From: Phocoena phocoena
Lineage: Eukaryota; Chordata; Mammalia; Artiodactyla; Phocoenidae
Direction of reading: 5' to 3'
Assembly: GCF_963924675.1 (NCBI RefSeq)
Contig: NC_089219.1
Span: forward strand, 146,836,288-146,900,287
DNA: 64,000 nucleotides
Every line of letters begins with the position of its first letter. Within the stretch, counting starts at the first letter, position 1. The notes below the pieces were generated by a model, which saw nothing but the letters and a program-made list of their open reading frames with translations, searched no databases and was not told the DNA's origin. Position numbers and translations under genes: made by a program. Below, piece by piece: positions 11,428 through 23,900 of this stretch.

Positions 11428-12124
11428 AGAAGCTTCTAAAATGAAAAACAAATGGCTTCTACCTTCAGGAAGATGTAGTTCTAATGTAGTTGGGGAACCG
11501 GGTATAGGAAACTTTAATGCAAAGTGATGAATACAGAATACCGTGGACACATGGAGGGGTGAGGGATCGGTTGTGACTCCGGGGTGGTCATAGAAGTCTG
11601 TAGGGTGGAGGTAGTGGCAGACCTGAACTGAAGGATAACTAGTGTACCAGCTGGCAGAAATTGGGGACCTGGGCGTTCTGGGCTGAGGGAGCAGGCACAG
11701 AGATGCCAGTATGCATCCACTGTCTGGGATGCTTGTGTTGTCTGGAGTGTATGGCTAGAGGATAGCACAGCCTTTGGGTAGTAGTTGCATGTGATGTGGT
11801 GGCCACTGGGAAGGGATGGAGAAGGGAAGAAGGATGAAGTGCGGATGGAGTGTAAGGGAGATGTGAAAGGTGATGGGACCCAGTTGTTCATCTGTGTGAA
11901 TGCCTGCCACAGAATGGGATCTTCAAGAGGTACGGGAGAGTTCAAGGAGAGGCTTAATGACCATTCCTTAAGTGAGCTCTAGAAGACTTTGCTGGGCTCA
12001 GAGGAGCTGGACTAGATGATTTCTAGGCTCCCTCTCAGCTCTCAAGTTCTGTGACTATTAGGTAGAAGTATCTCTTCACTAATCATATTAGTTATTAGGC
12101 TTTTGCTTCCTCTCTCCTTTCTTT

Positions 12125-12275
12125 CTATCAAGCATCCTCCACATGCCAGGCACTGAAGATGCAATAGTGAGCAAGAAGACAAAGACAGCACCATTTTAAT
12201 CTCTTCCCTGTAGCATTAGCACACGGAGTACATAGTCGGTTCTCCATAAATGTTGCTTTGGGTTGAATATGAGTG
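12125..12275. repeat. L2/MIR-related remnant
   Basis: 'catgccaggcactgaagatg' with 'caatagtgagcaagaagac' resembles the antisense L2 3' end. 'cggttctccataaatgttgc' further on resembles the opposite orientation. Both parts are diverged. Confidence 0.4.
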
Positions 12276-12811
12276 AGGAAAAAATGGCGAGGAGTCATTT
12301 TGCCCTGGGTAATAAGTTCTCCTTCAGAGTAGAACTGCTTTCAAAGATGATTTCAGGAAACTCCTTATGAGGAGGTGGCGAATAAGTGGCTGCTTATATG
12401 TGTTTGATTTCTGAGTCAACAAAAAGGCTCCTTTGCCTCCCAGAATATCTCCTTCTTCCAGGCTGTGGGCGCTTTTAATTCCACAATTGGAAGCTGGTTT
12501 CCCTCTGATAAAATGCAAATACTCTGTGGAGAGAGGATATCCATGTACCCTCATCTGTCTTTTACACCTTAATATGAGGATTTTCTCTTGGCAGATTTTT
12601 GAGAAAAGCACATGGAGGGTAAAGGGGATCCAGGGGATGAATACTGGACATGCCAACGGTAAACTTCGTCATAGTTAGCAGTTTGGATGAACCGACCCTG
12701 GGGATGTAGTCCCTTGGCCTAGAAAAACCCATTATTATCTGTTTGCAGGTGTATGTTGGGGCAGAAATGATTATTTCTCTTGTGAGTTTTATGGCTACAA
12801 AACTGTTATTT

Positions 12812-13380
12812 GTTTTTTTTTTAATTTTTATTTTATTTTTGGCTGAGTTAGGTCTTTGTTGCTGCGCGCGGGCTTTCTCTAGTTGTGGCGAGTGGGGGGC
12901 CACTCTTCGTTGTGGTGCGCGGGCTTCTCTTATTGCAGAGCATGGGTATCTAGGTGCGCGGGCTTCAGTAGTTGTGGCACATGGGCCCAGCAGTTGGGGC
13001 TCGCATGCTCTAGAGCTCAGGCTCTGTAGTTGTGGTGCATGGGCCTAGTTGCTTTGTGGCATGTGGGATCTTTCCGGACCAGGGATCGAACCCATGTGCC
13101 CTGCATTGGCAGGCGGATTCTTCTTCTTCTTCTTTTTTTTTTTTTTTAGCAGTATGCAGGTCTCTCACTGTTGTGGCCTCTTCCGTTGCGGAGCACAGGC
13201 TCTGGACGTGCAGGCTCAGCGGCCATGGCTCACGGGCCCAGCTGCTCTGCGGCATGTGGGATCTTCCCAGACCGGGGCACGAACCGGTGTCCCCTGCATC
13301 AGCAGGTGGACTCTCAACCACTGCACCACCAGGGAAGCCTGCAGGCGGATTCTTAATCACTGTGCCACTAGTGAAGTCCC
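12812..13380 (-). mobile_element. CHR-1-type SINE split by a CHR-2 SINE
   Basis: Antisense CHR-1: A/T-rich tail complement, 'ggctgagttaggtctttgtt', repeated 'cagtagttgtggcacatggg'-like units, and 'accagggatcgaacccatg'. The tRNA-derived 5' end is displaced to 13355-13380 ('aatcactgtgccactagtga'). The interruption is the CHR-2 at 13123-13340. The open frames across this block are SINE artefacts. Confidence 0.92.
13123..13340 (-). mobile_element. CHR-2-type SINE nested in CHR-1
   Basis: Antisense CHR-2 with T-rich tail complement, 'ctctcactgttgtggcctc', 'catggctcacgggcccag' and 'accaccagggaagcc'. A 14-bp target-site duplication, 'gcaggcggattctt', flanks it at 13109-13122 and 13341-13354 and comes from the CHR-1 itself. 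Confidence 0.93.
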
Positions 13381-13529
13381 CGTTTGTTTGTTCTTTTTTT
13401 AAAGGGCAATAAATCCTACCTCCTTCACCCCTACCTCAGTGAAATAATTTGTGGTAACCTGATCTGTGGTTTTTATTGCCAAGGCTATGCTCCATATGGT
13501 TTGTGTGTTCATTTGTCAGAGACAGCTAA

Positions 13530-13880
13530 TGATAGCTGTTGTAACAAATATCCCCAAAAGTTTCAGTGGCTTACTTCAGAGGTTCCTTTTTTTATTGACA
13601 TCACAATAGGTTTCAAGATGATTTGTGGGGGGATGTTCCACATAGTCTTCCAGGTATCCAGGCCCCTTCCATGCTGTACATCCACCATCTTCAGTACTCG
13701 GCCTCAAGGAACACATGTCAGGGGAAAGAAAAAGCTTGTAGAGAAAGCACACTTAACTTTTAGCTGTCTTGGCTTGGAAGTGACATTCATTTCACCTCAC
13801 ATTCCACTGACCAGAACTAGTTCCAGAGACCCACCCAGATGGAAAGAGGCTGGGAAATGTGGTTAGCTATGTGCCCAGGA
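13530..13880. repeat. Ancient LTR/MER-type repeat
   Basis: 'tgttgtaacaaatatcccca', 'agtttcagtggcttacttca', 'cttggaagtgacattcattt' and 'aggctgggaaatgtggttag' match a common old placental repeat that shares the last motif with the block at 23150-23540. Its class is uncertain. Confidence 0.55.
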
Positions 13881-14289
13881 GAAGAAAGCAGCCTTGGTGA
13901 GCCTCTGACACAGACTCACTAGAAAGCATTTACACGTTTTCCTTCTGCCTGTGACGTATCCTAACCCTTGGGGGTTGTCATTAAGGGTATGGAGGACAAA
14001 AGAGAATAGCAGTGACCTGGAAACTGTCCAGTCCTCAGGATAGTGAAAAGTCATTCATTCTACCTGGTGAAGGGAATTATTCTGCTGCTGCATTTTTGCT
14101 ACGTAAGGGAGACTGAAGTCTTAGTTCAAAGAAATGTTTTTATGCCATTTGCTTGTTTGTTTGCTTTTTAATAGAAGTAGGAAAAGTTTAATGGAAATCT
14201 CCTTTCCCTACACCTTGGAATCACTTTGGAATAGGAGTTTTGAGGTTTTGAATGTACAGCTTCTGTAATATGTTTCAGTTCCCTTTGGA

Positions 14290-14460
14290 GATAAAAGTAC
14301 ATGAGCATTTGGAGAAGATGTAGAGCTCTTCCAGTCCACCTCCCACATTGTCTAGACAAGGGAACTAAGAGGTCCACAGTCACATAGGAAGTTAGTGGCT
14401 TACCTGGGCGTCAGACCCCATTTTACAGATTTCTACACTGGTATTCCTGCCCCTACCACA
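14290..14460 (+). repeat. MIR-related SINE remnant
   Basis: 'ctcttccagtccacctccca', 'gacaagggaactaagaggtc' and 'cacagtcacataggaagtta' follow the order of a MIR-like core. It is diverged. Confidence 0.5.
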
Positions 14461-14699
14461 GTGCTATTCCCTAGAGAACTACTATTCGGAGAATAGACCT
14501 GTCCGTGTGGGACTGGAAGGAGGAGGCTTGACCAAGTGAAATCAGGCTTCTTCTGGCTCTGAGATTCTTTGATTGACTGTGATTAAGTACATTGTGTCTG
14601 ATTGTATCCCTGGCCTGAGGGAAGTGATGTAGCCTTCCAAGAATTTGTAACTTTCCTGAGAAAACAGAATCTCAGTTCTTTATTCTTCTCAGCTGTTTC

Positions 14700-14982
14700 T
14701 TTATTTTTATCTTAAAAACTATTTTTTTGTCATTGTAAAGTAAATATATATAAGCGTAACAAAACTATATACAAATATAACAAAAATTGCCTGTAATTCC
14801 ATAACTTGATAGTGCACCAGTAACCACTGTTAAAGTTTTATGTTTTTCCATGTGTTTCCTGTTTTTCAACACATAAATATTTATATATGTATGCACAATA
14901 TAATTAGAGTGAAATATACAATATGAAATAAATATGCAACTCTTAAAATATTTCATTACTTAATATGAAACGTTACACAACC
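14700..14982. repeat. Old AT-rich repeat at the L1 insertion site
   Basis: AT-rich sequence with 'gcaccagtaaccactgttaa', a motif of an old unclassified mammalian repeat. It continues beyond the L1 at 17368-17465, so the L1 landed in it. Confidence 0.4.
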
Positions 14983-14997
14983 CTTAATATTATTTTA

Positions 14998-17352
14998 TTT
15001 ATTTATTTTTAACATCTTTATTGGAGTATAATTGCTTTACAATGGTGTGTTAGTTTCTGCTTTATAACAAACTGAATCAGCTATACATATACATATTGCC
15101 CCATATCTCCTCCATCTTGCGTCTCCCTCCCTCCCACCTGCCCTATTCCACCCCTCTAGGTGGTCACAAAGCACTGAGCTGATCTCCCTGTGCTATGCAG
15201 CTGCTTCCCACTAGGTATCTATTTTACACTTAGTAGTGTATATATGTCCATGCCACTCTCTCACTTTGTCCCAGCTTACCCTTCCCCCTCCCCGTATCCT
15301 CAAGTCTATTCTCTAGTAGGTCTGCATCTTTATTCCCATCTTGCCCCTAGGTTCTTCATGACCATTTTTTCTTCTTCTTTTAGATTCCATATATATGTGT
15401 TAGCATACAGTATTTGTTTTACTCTTTCTGACTTACTTCACTCTGTATGACAGTCTCTGGGTCCATCCACATCACTACAAATACCTCCGTTTCATTCCTT
15501 TTTATGGCTGAGTAATATTCCATTGTATATATGTGCCACATCTTCTTTATCCATTCATCCGATGATGGACACTTAGGTTGTTTCCATCTCTGGGCTATTG
15601 TAAATAGAGCTGCAGTGAACATTTTGGTACATGACTCTTTTTGAATTATGGTTTTCTCAGGGTATATGCCCAGTAGTGGGATTGCTGGGTCATATGGTAG
15701 TTCTATTTGTAGTTTTTCAAGGAACCTCCATACTGTTCTCCATAGTGGCTGTACCAATTCACATTCCCACCAGTAATGCAAGAGTGTCCCCTTTTCTCCA
15801 CACTCTCTCCAGCATTTATTGTTTCTAGATTTTTTGATGATGGCCATTCTGACCAGTGTGAGATGATACCTCATTGTAGTTTTGATTTGCATTTCTCTAA
15901 TGATTAATGATGTTGAGCATTCTTTCATGTGTTTGTTGGCAGTCTGTATATCTTCTTTGGAGAAATGTCTATTTAGGTCTTCTGCCCAGTTTTGGATTGG
16001 GTTGTTTGTTTTTTTAATATTGAGCTGCATGAGCTGCTTGTAAATTTTGGAGATTAATCCTTTGTCAGTTGCTTCATTTGCAAATATTTTCTCCCATTCT
16101 GAGGGTTGTCTTTTCGTCTTGTTTATAGTTTCCTTTGCTATGCAGAAGCTTTGAAGTTTCATTAGGTCCCATTTGTTTATTTTTGTTTTTATTTCCATTT
16201 CTCTAGGAGGTGGGTCAGAAAGGATCTTACTGTGATTTATGTCATAGTGTTCTGCCTTTGTTTTCCTCTAAGAGTTTGATGGTGTCTGGCCTTACATTTA
16301 GGTCTTTAATACATTTTGAGTTTATTTTTATGTATGGTGTTAGGGAGTATTCTAATTTCATTCTTTTACATGTAGCTGTCCACTTTTCCCAGCACCACTT
16401 ATTGAAGAGACTGTCTTTTTTCCACTGTATATTCTTGCCTCCTTTATCAAAGATAAGTTGACCATAGGTGCGTGGGTGTATCTCTGGACTTTCTATCCTG
16501 TTTCATTGAGCCGTATTTCTGTTTATGTGCCAATACCATACTGTCTTGATTACTGTAGCTTTGTAGTATAGTCTGAAGTCAGGGATCCTGATTCCTTCAG
16601 CTCCAGTTTTCTTTCTCAAGATTGCTTTGGCTATTTGGGGTGTTTTGTGTTTCCATACACATTGTAAAATTTTTTTGTTCTAGTTCTGTGAAAAATGCCA
16701 GTGGTAGTTTGATAGGGATTGCATTGAATCTGTGGATTGCTTTGGGTAATAGAGTCATTTTCACAATGTTGATTCTTCCAATCTAAGAACATGGTATATC
16801 TCTCCATTTATTTGTATTGTCTTTAATTTCTTTCAACAGTGTCTTATAATTTTCTGCATACAGGTCTTTTGTCTCCTTAGGTAGGTTTATTCCTAGATAT
16901 TTTATTCTTTTTGTTGCAATGGTAAATGGGAGTGTTTCCTTAATTTCACTTTCAATTTTTCATCATTAGTGTATAGTAATCCTAGAGATTTCTGTGCATT
17001 AATTTTGCATCCTGCTACTTTACCAGATTCATTGATTAGCTCTAGAAGTGTTCTGGTAGCATCTTTAGGATTCTCTATGTATAGTATCATGTCATCTGCA
17101 AACAGTGACAGCTTTACTTCTTCTTTTCTAGTTTGGATTCCTTTAATTTCTTTTTCTTCTCTGATTGCTGTGGCTAAAGCTTCCAAAACTATCTTGAATA
17201 AGAGTGGTGAGAGTGGGCAACCTTGTCTTGTTCCTGGCCTTAGTGGAAATGGTTTCAGTTTTTCACCATTGAGGATGATGTGGCTGTGGGTTTGTCATAT
17301 ATGGCCTTTATTATGTTGAGGAAAGTTCCCTCTATGCCTACTTTCTGGAGGG
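14998..17352 (-). mobile_element. L1 LINE, 5'-truncated, antisense to KCNH1
   Basis: About 2.36 kb of L1 3' half runs antisense, from the A-rich tail complement at the left to the reverse-transcriptase region at the right. A 15-bp target duplication, 'cttaatattatttta', is exact at 14983-14997 and 17353-17367, which fixes both edges. The element ends 385 bp before the KCNH1 exon. Long ORF2 segments survive, so it is fairly young, but frame breaks make it inactive. Confidence 0.95.
15419..17186 (-). pseudogene. L1 ORF2 remnants (RT and C-terminal region)
   Basis: Two open pieces remain on the complement. The first, at 16902-17186, contains the reverse-transcriptase catalytic motif FADD (complement of 17091-17102). 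The second, at 15419-16198 (259 codons), is the ORF2 C-terminal part, with a Cys-rich segment and motifs such as [15 protein letters not shown] and [11 protein letters not shown]. The endonuclease half is absent because of 5' truncation, and the reading frame is broken between the pieces. Confidence 0.92.
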
Positions 17353-17602
17353 CTTAATATTATTTTAAAGTAAGTAATGATATGGAAAAATGCTCATGTG
17401 TATTTGTATACTTGCACACAGTATAATTAGAATAAAATTCCAATTTTATTTGTCTTATTTTTTTATTTGCTTTTTAAAGGAAGTAAAAAACGAAAAAAGC
17501 TAATAGAAATCTCCCTTCCATATACCTTGGAAAAACTTCTAATTATATTGTGCATAAGTATACAAATATATGAGCATTTCTCCATATTATGACTTACTTT
17601 GA

Positions 17603-18238
<636 letters not shown>

Positions 18239-18329
18239 TAGGATAATGGCTACAGTGCCAGCAGGATCAGGGTGGTATAGCTTAAAATAAGGGAGAGATT
18301 TTTTTTTTTAAAGGCTGGCTTTATAGTTT

Positions 18330-18600
18330 TCCTGATAATTTAAGCAGTACATGTTTACTGCAAAGAAATTTAGAAAATACAAAAGAGCACAACGTAGAAA
18401 ATAATGACCAACCATACATAATTCTACTTCTTAGAGATAACTGCTATCACCTTTTGGTGTTACAGATTATTGTCTATCCATATCTGAACACACAGAAACA
18501 GATTTTTATAGTTAAAATGAGATCATGCTATACATCTTGGTAAACTCCTTGTTCATAGAGCAGTGAATTGTGGAAGCCTTTCCATGTCAATTTAAAGATA
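18330..18600. repeat. Old unclassified mammalian repeat
   Basis: 'agtacatgtttactgcaaag', 'aaaatacaaaagagcacaac', 'agagataactgctatcacct' and 'cctttccatgtcaatttaa' follow the order of a widespread ancient repeat. I cannot name the family with certainty. Confidence 0.5.
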
Positions 18601-18609
18601 GCTCTAGAT

Positions 18610-18819
18610 CTGCACCGTCCAATATGGTACTAGAAGAAGAAAGTATGAAAACAAAATCTGAAATATCTCACTAATAATCTTTTGTATTGATTATACAGTA
18701 ATATTTTTGTTAGAGTGGGTTAAATAAAATATTCTAACAGAAGTTTCATATATCTTTTTGCTTTTTTTAATGTGGCTCCTAGGAAAATTTTAAACCTTAT
18801 TTCTGTTGGACAGTGCTTA
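18610..18819. mobile_element. hAT-type non-autonomous DNA transposon
   Basis: Terminal inverted repeats: 'ctgcaccgtccaatatggt' at the left and the complement of 'tgttggacagtgctta' at the right. A 7-bp duplication, 'tctagat', lies at 18603-18609 and 18820-18826, consistent with the 8-bp target sites of hAT elements with one change. It resembles old MER-type hAT MITEs. Confidence 0.75.
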
Positions 18820-18988
18820 TCTAGATCAGCATTTTTGGTGTCTGCTTGATGATTGAGAAATTTTCTAAATCCAAAAGAAAAAAAAAATCTACGGGAAAGA
18901 AAAAAGTCTCTTGTTCAGTTGAGAAGTAATGGGTTTTTGGATTAACTTGACTGAAAACCAGAAACAACCCTAGTTCTTGAGGAAGGTA

Positions 18989-19333
18989 CAGTTGGTCCTC
19001 TGTATGCATGGATTCTGCATCCCCAGATGGAACCAACCAGGGATTGAAAATATTAAAAAGAAAATTCCAGAAAGTTCCCAAAACTTGAATTTGTGGCATG
19101 CCGGCAACTGTTTGCATAGCATTTACATTGTATTTACAACTATTTACATAGCATTTACATTGCATTAGGTATTAAAAGTAATCTAGAGATCATTTAAAGT
19201 ATATGGGGCGATGTGTATAGGTTATATGCAAATACTATGCCATTTTATATAAGGGACTTAAATATCCGTGGGTTTTGGTATCTGCAAACCTATTCGTCCT
19301 GGAACCAATTCCCTGTGGACAGAGGGATGGCTG
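18989..19333. mobile_element. Tigger-family non-autonomous DNA transposon
   Basis: The termini 'cagttggtcctctgtatgca' and the complement of 'tgtggacagagggatggctg' are inverted. TA duplications sit exactly at 18987-18988 and 19334-19335. The internal 'tatttacatagcatttacat' is family-typical. The length of 345 bp means no transposase. Confidence 0.85.
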
Positions 19334-20654
19334 TACTTAATTTTCAAACACTTAACATTGACCATTGTGTCGCTGTTGCTGTTGCCAAGTCTGGAAACAG
19401 CCTTGGGCTGGAAACAACAATGAACTCCCCTCACTAAAGGGAGACTTAGGGAGTACTGACTAGACCTAACTGGACTGGGGAAAGCACATGAACTTGAGTG
19501 GACTGACTCACTGTGAACCTGCCGGATGCACCCTGTTGGTGCTTCCATGCCACATTGTGACGTGGGAGAGGACAGTCCTGTGCAGCATCAGTTTGGACGG
19601 TAGTCTGGTCACACGCAGGCAGAAACCCTTCTGCTTGATGTGCTCCTTCAGAGTGGTGTTGATGCCTTGTTACGCCAACCAGGGAATTCTAAGGCCAGGG
19701 AAACTGAGGCTTCAGTTGGTCTTGCTTTTTCCAACCCATCTGCGACCCAGTGTCCCCCTCTGCAAGTGGATTTTGTTACCACCAAGTGTCCCATTTTCTG
19801 CTTGCCGCCTCCTTTTGTGCAATTACCTCATCAGATCTGATGCCATCTTTTCCTAAAAGACCCCTCTTCCAGGCCCGGAGCTTGCCTCTGTTTACTCAGT
19901 GTGTCTAAGGCATAATTGATTTGTGGGAAGTGTGTGCTGGTGGAGCTTTTGGGTCTGCTCCTTTCTTTAAAATGGGTTTTAATAGAGATGATTGCCTGAC
20001 CATGGGAAGCAGCGTTAAGTATCTGTGGGTGGCTAATTGCTTTAGCTTAATTAGAACCTGAGGTGCTTTCTCATGTCATGTAAAAGGATTTAAGACCTTT
20101 GCTTTCTAGAACTATTTCAGCCTTAACGTCTCCAGTTTTCTAGGCTGTGCTCGCAGCATCTTGTGAGCCTTGGGGCAGCAGTAAACAACCAGATGCACTG
20201 TGCACAATTTCTGTCTCTTAGAGGGCAAGATGAGACGCCCTGTCAGTCGAAATACTGCGTTATATGCGCTACAGAAAATTTGCTAGGGGTGGTCGGTTAG
20301 GAAATGGGCTCCATTTCATGAGCTCCCCAAAGGCTTTCAAATATGAGGAGACTTCCTTGCAGCTTTCTACCTGGAAGAAAAGAAAAAGAAAACAGCTCTG
20401 GTGGCATATGAGGATAAGCTGTTTTTCCAAAACCATTCTCCTCTGGAGAGCATAATTTCCTGGCTGTGGTCTCTAAGGAAAATGCAAACAATAATCATCA
20501 CCTCTTTTCTCTCCCCACCTTCTCAGAGCTTTGTGATGTTTCCATTTCTTTTTTTAAAAAAGTGTAATATGCAGGCGGTCACCTCTGCATTATGCAGCGA
20601 AGTATGACATTTAGGTAGGCAAGTCAGCTTAATCGTCACCCCATCCCCTGATCC
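19334..20654. other. Intronic sequence without recognised gene; repeat-poor
   Basis: No coding family was recognised. The stretch 19980-20110 is AT-rich, transposon-free by eye and dense in TAAT-type cores ('ggctaattgctttagcttaa'). The 122-codon ORF at 19488-19856 shows no protein signature. Confidence 0.5.
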
Positions 20655-20865
20655 CTTGCTATTTGCCAGGTGCCGTGATAAGTACTCTACGTACAGCTAC
20701 TGTTCGCAGCAACTCTACGCCTTTAGAGATTATTAAGTCCATCTTACAAGGAAATGGAAGCTCAGAGAAGTTAACTGCTTTCCCCAGAATACGGGGCTGG
20801 TAAGCAGGGCAGACAGGATTTGTGTTCAGAACTCCCTGAATCACAAGCCCTGCTCTCCCCACGGT
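20655..20865 (+). repeat. MIR SINE
   Basis: Sense MIR: 'tatttgccaggtgccgtgat', 'catcttacaaggaaatggaa', 'gctcagagaagttaactgct'. Confidence 0.82.
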
Positions 20866-23149
20866 GCCCACCTGTGGTGGCGTGGGCTGAGAACACTGGC
20901 ACACTCACACTTTGAAAATTCTCTCCATAAATTTGAACAAACTGGCAGTTTCTGCAGTGGAAAGTGTTTGTACTCTTGCCTATTGTTGTTTTAAGAACAA
21001 GATTACGGTACAGACTCAGGGGACCAGGTGCTTCAGAAACCAACCGTTTTTTCAGCCACCTGTCACTTACAGTTACAGCTCTTCCCCTTTTCGCGTGACA
21101 TCGGACAAATTCTGGTGCTAACAACAGAGTTATTGCATTCTGTGTAATGTGGTGGTAATTATCCTTGTAAACTCACATTCCGAACCTTTGTTCAGGACAG
21201 CTGCTGATGTTTTATTAGACTTATGGGGTTCTCTTTTATCTTACTTTGCCTGTATGCACATGTGCACGCTTGCATCCTTACTGCATGGTTCCCGGGGTTG
21301 GATAACCCTAGAAGTAGGATCTCGGGCAACAGAGAGCACTGACCGCAGCCTGCATTTACGCCAAGGGGTCAGTGCCTCTCCCTCCCCATCCCTCCATCAG
21401 TCAGGCCAGCATTCCTCAAGGAGAGTAGAGAGACACAAAGCCAATGGACTTTGAAGTACTGGTAACATTGTGATTTTCTCCTCTTTGCATCGAATTTCCC
21501 ATGCATTAGTAATAGTATTTCTTGACTATTCTGTTGCCCTGTATTAACCATATTATAGATTATCCAGAAGCCTCTGTTGCTTCTCCTCTCTGTGCTCTGT
21601 TACTGAATATCTTCTTATAACTTGGCTAATTCCCCAGAGGATGCCAGGAAGCTGGAAAACTAAATATTTTCAAGCTTGCCCACCTTTCTCATTTCTGATT
21701 TAAAAAAAGAAAACTGCAATAGGAAGAGGTGAAGGCTTGGCTAAAATGAGCATTTGTGATCATCTCTGGGTGTAGATGATCTATGGTGTCTCCAAATGCC
21801 TGGTTGTATGTCTGACTTCCACTCTGGGGTCTTGACCTGGGTCGGGGGCAAGCCAGCCCTGCCCCTGCTGCCGTCCTCGCGTGGGTCTTTGGTGATCTCC
21901 AGCAAGGGCTCACCCTGAGGTGTGATGGGTAGATTCCCTCTTTTGCACATCTGGTCTGCCTGTGTGTTGGTGATGCTGAGAGAAACACAGGGCCACTCTG
22001 GCCCTCAGTGTGTCACCTGGGAGAGGATGCCCCCACTCAGCAGGCAGATACTGAGTGCTTCCCTTGATGGACTCTGAGGGTCAGAGACTGGACCTGTGGG
22101 TGTCACTGCCAGGAGTTAGTGGTCTAGTGGTGGTCGGGGCTGTGAGTATGACAGAGATGGTGGCCCTGCTGCCCACCAGCCAGTGACTGAGGCCTGGAGG
22201 TGGAACCTCCCCTGTGGCCTGAGCCTTGCCGGGGCCTTTGAGGGACCTCCTCCAAGAGGGAGGGATTGCTGGGGGTGGGGGAGAGTCCCTTTATCTGGGG
22301 GTATCCTTCTCAGGTTAGGGACATGACCCTGTCTGGGGGATACTCTCCAGGGAGAATTTGATGGTGAAGTGACAGTTCCCATTTTCTTAATATGGTCTTT
22401 GTGCTTTTCCTGTTCTCTCCTCATAATGTCATTGCTGTCATCCTGTCATTATAATTAAGCCACATTTGTTTCCTTTCTCTCTGATAATGGCAGACACTCT
22501 CAACCCCCCAGCACTGCACAACACCTGTCTCTTTGAATTTTTTTTTTTTCCTCCCCCATCTCAGCTCCTTAAATCCAGAGCAGAATGTCAGTGCTGAAGG
22601 GACCCTTGTGAGTATCTATTTAGTCCACAGCAGCCCCTTCTAATTCTTGTGCTGGGCCGGATCTCATCCTGATCTGTGCTTCAGTCAAGTTCCCCTACTC
22701 CCTCCCCCGGGTGGGGGGCTGGGAGCTCTAAGAGAGTAACTGGGCTCAGCCCTAGGGTTTCCTTATATCAGCTCCTTTCTTGGAGGGAAGGGACACTAGT
22801 GACCTGCACCCCGCACCTTTGACCCTACCACCTGACCCCCATGCAGTATGCTTTGTGGCCCCCTTTCAGCTTAGATTATTATTTGCAAGCTTTTCCCTGC
22901 CTCCTTCAGGATTTTGTTTAACCATTCTTATTTCTTTTCATTCACCTTTGCTGAATATGCCTTTTCGCATTCTGTGCCAGTATACTGTTTTTTCCAAAAT
23001 GACTGGGCACATCTCCCTGGAGGCTGTAAAGATACTCTTAGGAGACTTCAAACACATAACAGACTCAATAAATATGTATGGTCTTGTTGAATCCAAACAA
23101 TTGAGAAGGTTCTGGAGTTTTAGAAGTGATATTCAGTGACACTGGCAAA
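20866..23149. other. Intronic sequence without recognised gene
   Basis: No coding family was recognised. 21.8-22.8 kb is GC-richer, which explains the overlapping ORFs there. A MIR-related phrase ('cagaatgtcagtgctgaagg') lies near 22580. A poly(T) run is at about 22538-22549. Confidence 0.5.
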
Positions 23150-23540
23150 ACATCTTTATTAGTTAGGGTACAGGTTCTGTTACTGGACAGAGACACAGTA
23201 ATAGTAACATCAGCAGGGTTTATGTTTCCTAAAAGCTTGGGGCTGGTCTGGCTGCTCTGCAGTCCTCAGAGACCAGGTTTCTCTGCTGTCTTAAATACAT
23301 GCCTTCCATATTGGGATCCCATATGGCCGTTCCAGCTTTGGCCATATATTCTTTTTCCAGAAAACAGAAAGAAGGGGAAGGGGAAGGCTGGCTGAACTCT
23401 TTCCTTTTGAGAACAAGACTAGGAAGTTGTACATATTGCCTTTGTTCATATTGCATTGGCTGGTGCTTGGTAACCTGGCGGCACACCTAGCTGCAAAGGA
23501 GGCTGGGAAATGTAGTCTTCTTCTGGGTGGTCATGTATCC
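23150..23540. repeat. Ancient LTR/MER-type repeat
   Basis: 'tctttattagttagggtaca', 'cacacctagctgcaaaggag' and 'gctgggaaatgtagtcttct' followed by 'ggtggtcatgt' match a common old placental repeat. It is related to the block at 13530-13880. Subfamily uncertain. Confidence 0.5.
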
Positions 23541-23699
23541 AGGTAGGAATACAGTAATATATACAAGGAGAACAGTTAGTGAGGGATGACCAGCAGTGTG
23601 TGTCTACCTCAGCTTTTCTCCCTCTCCTCATCTCCTCTCAGTTGATACCAGCAAACATTAGCTCTCCATGACAGGCAGGCCCTGTTGGAGCTTCATCCC

Positions 23700-23900
23700 T
23701 GAATTGTTAGTTGAGAGATTTGGGTTCAAGTCTTAGATCTGCTCTCTGCTTTAGGTTGTACCCTTTCATTTCCTGTGGATTAGGGGTAAGAAGCTCTCCT
23801 GACCATCTCACCTAGTTGAAGTGAGAACTAAATGAGATAATGACGTAGGATAGCTCTTTGAAAAGTTGAAAATCTACATTCAGGTGTCGTGATTTTATTG
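23700..23900 (-). repeat. MIR SINE
   Basis: Antisense MIR: 'tttgggttcaagtcttagat', 'cccttcatttcctgtggat'-like core and 'actaaatgagataatgacgt'. It is diverged. Confidence 0.65.

Noticed and set aside
12743..13412. Several overlapping open frames on both strands
   Set aside because: They fall in the nested CHR-1/CHR-2 SINEs, whose GC-rich bodies are open in many frames at every copy in the window.
15419..16198. 259-codon open frame on the complement, the longest in the window
   Set aside because: It is the L1 ORF2 C-terminus ([26 protein letters not shown]) inside an L1 with target-site duplications, not a host gene.
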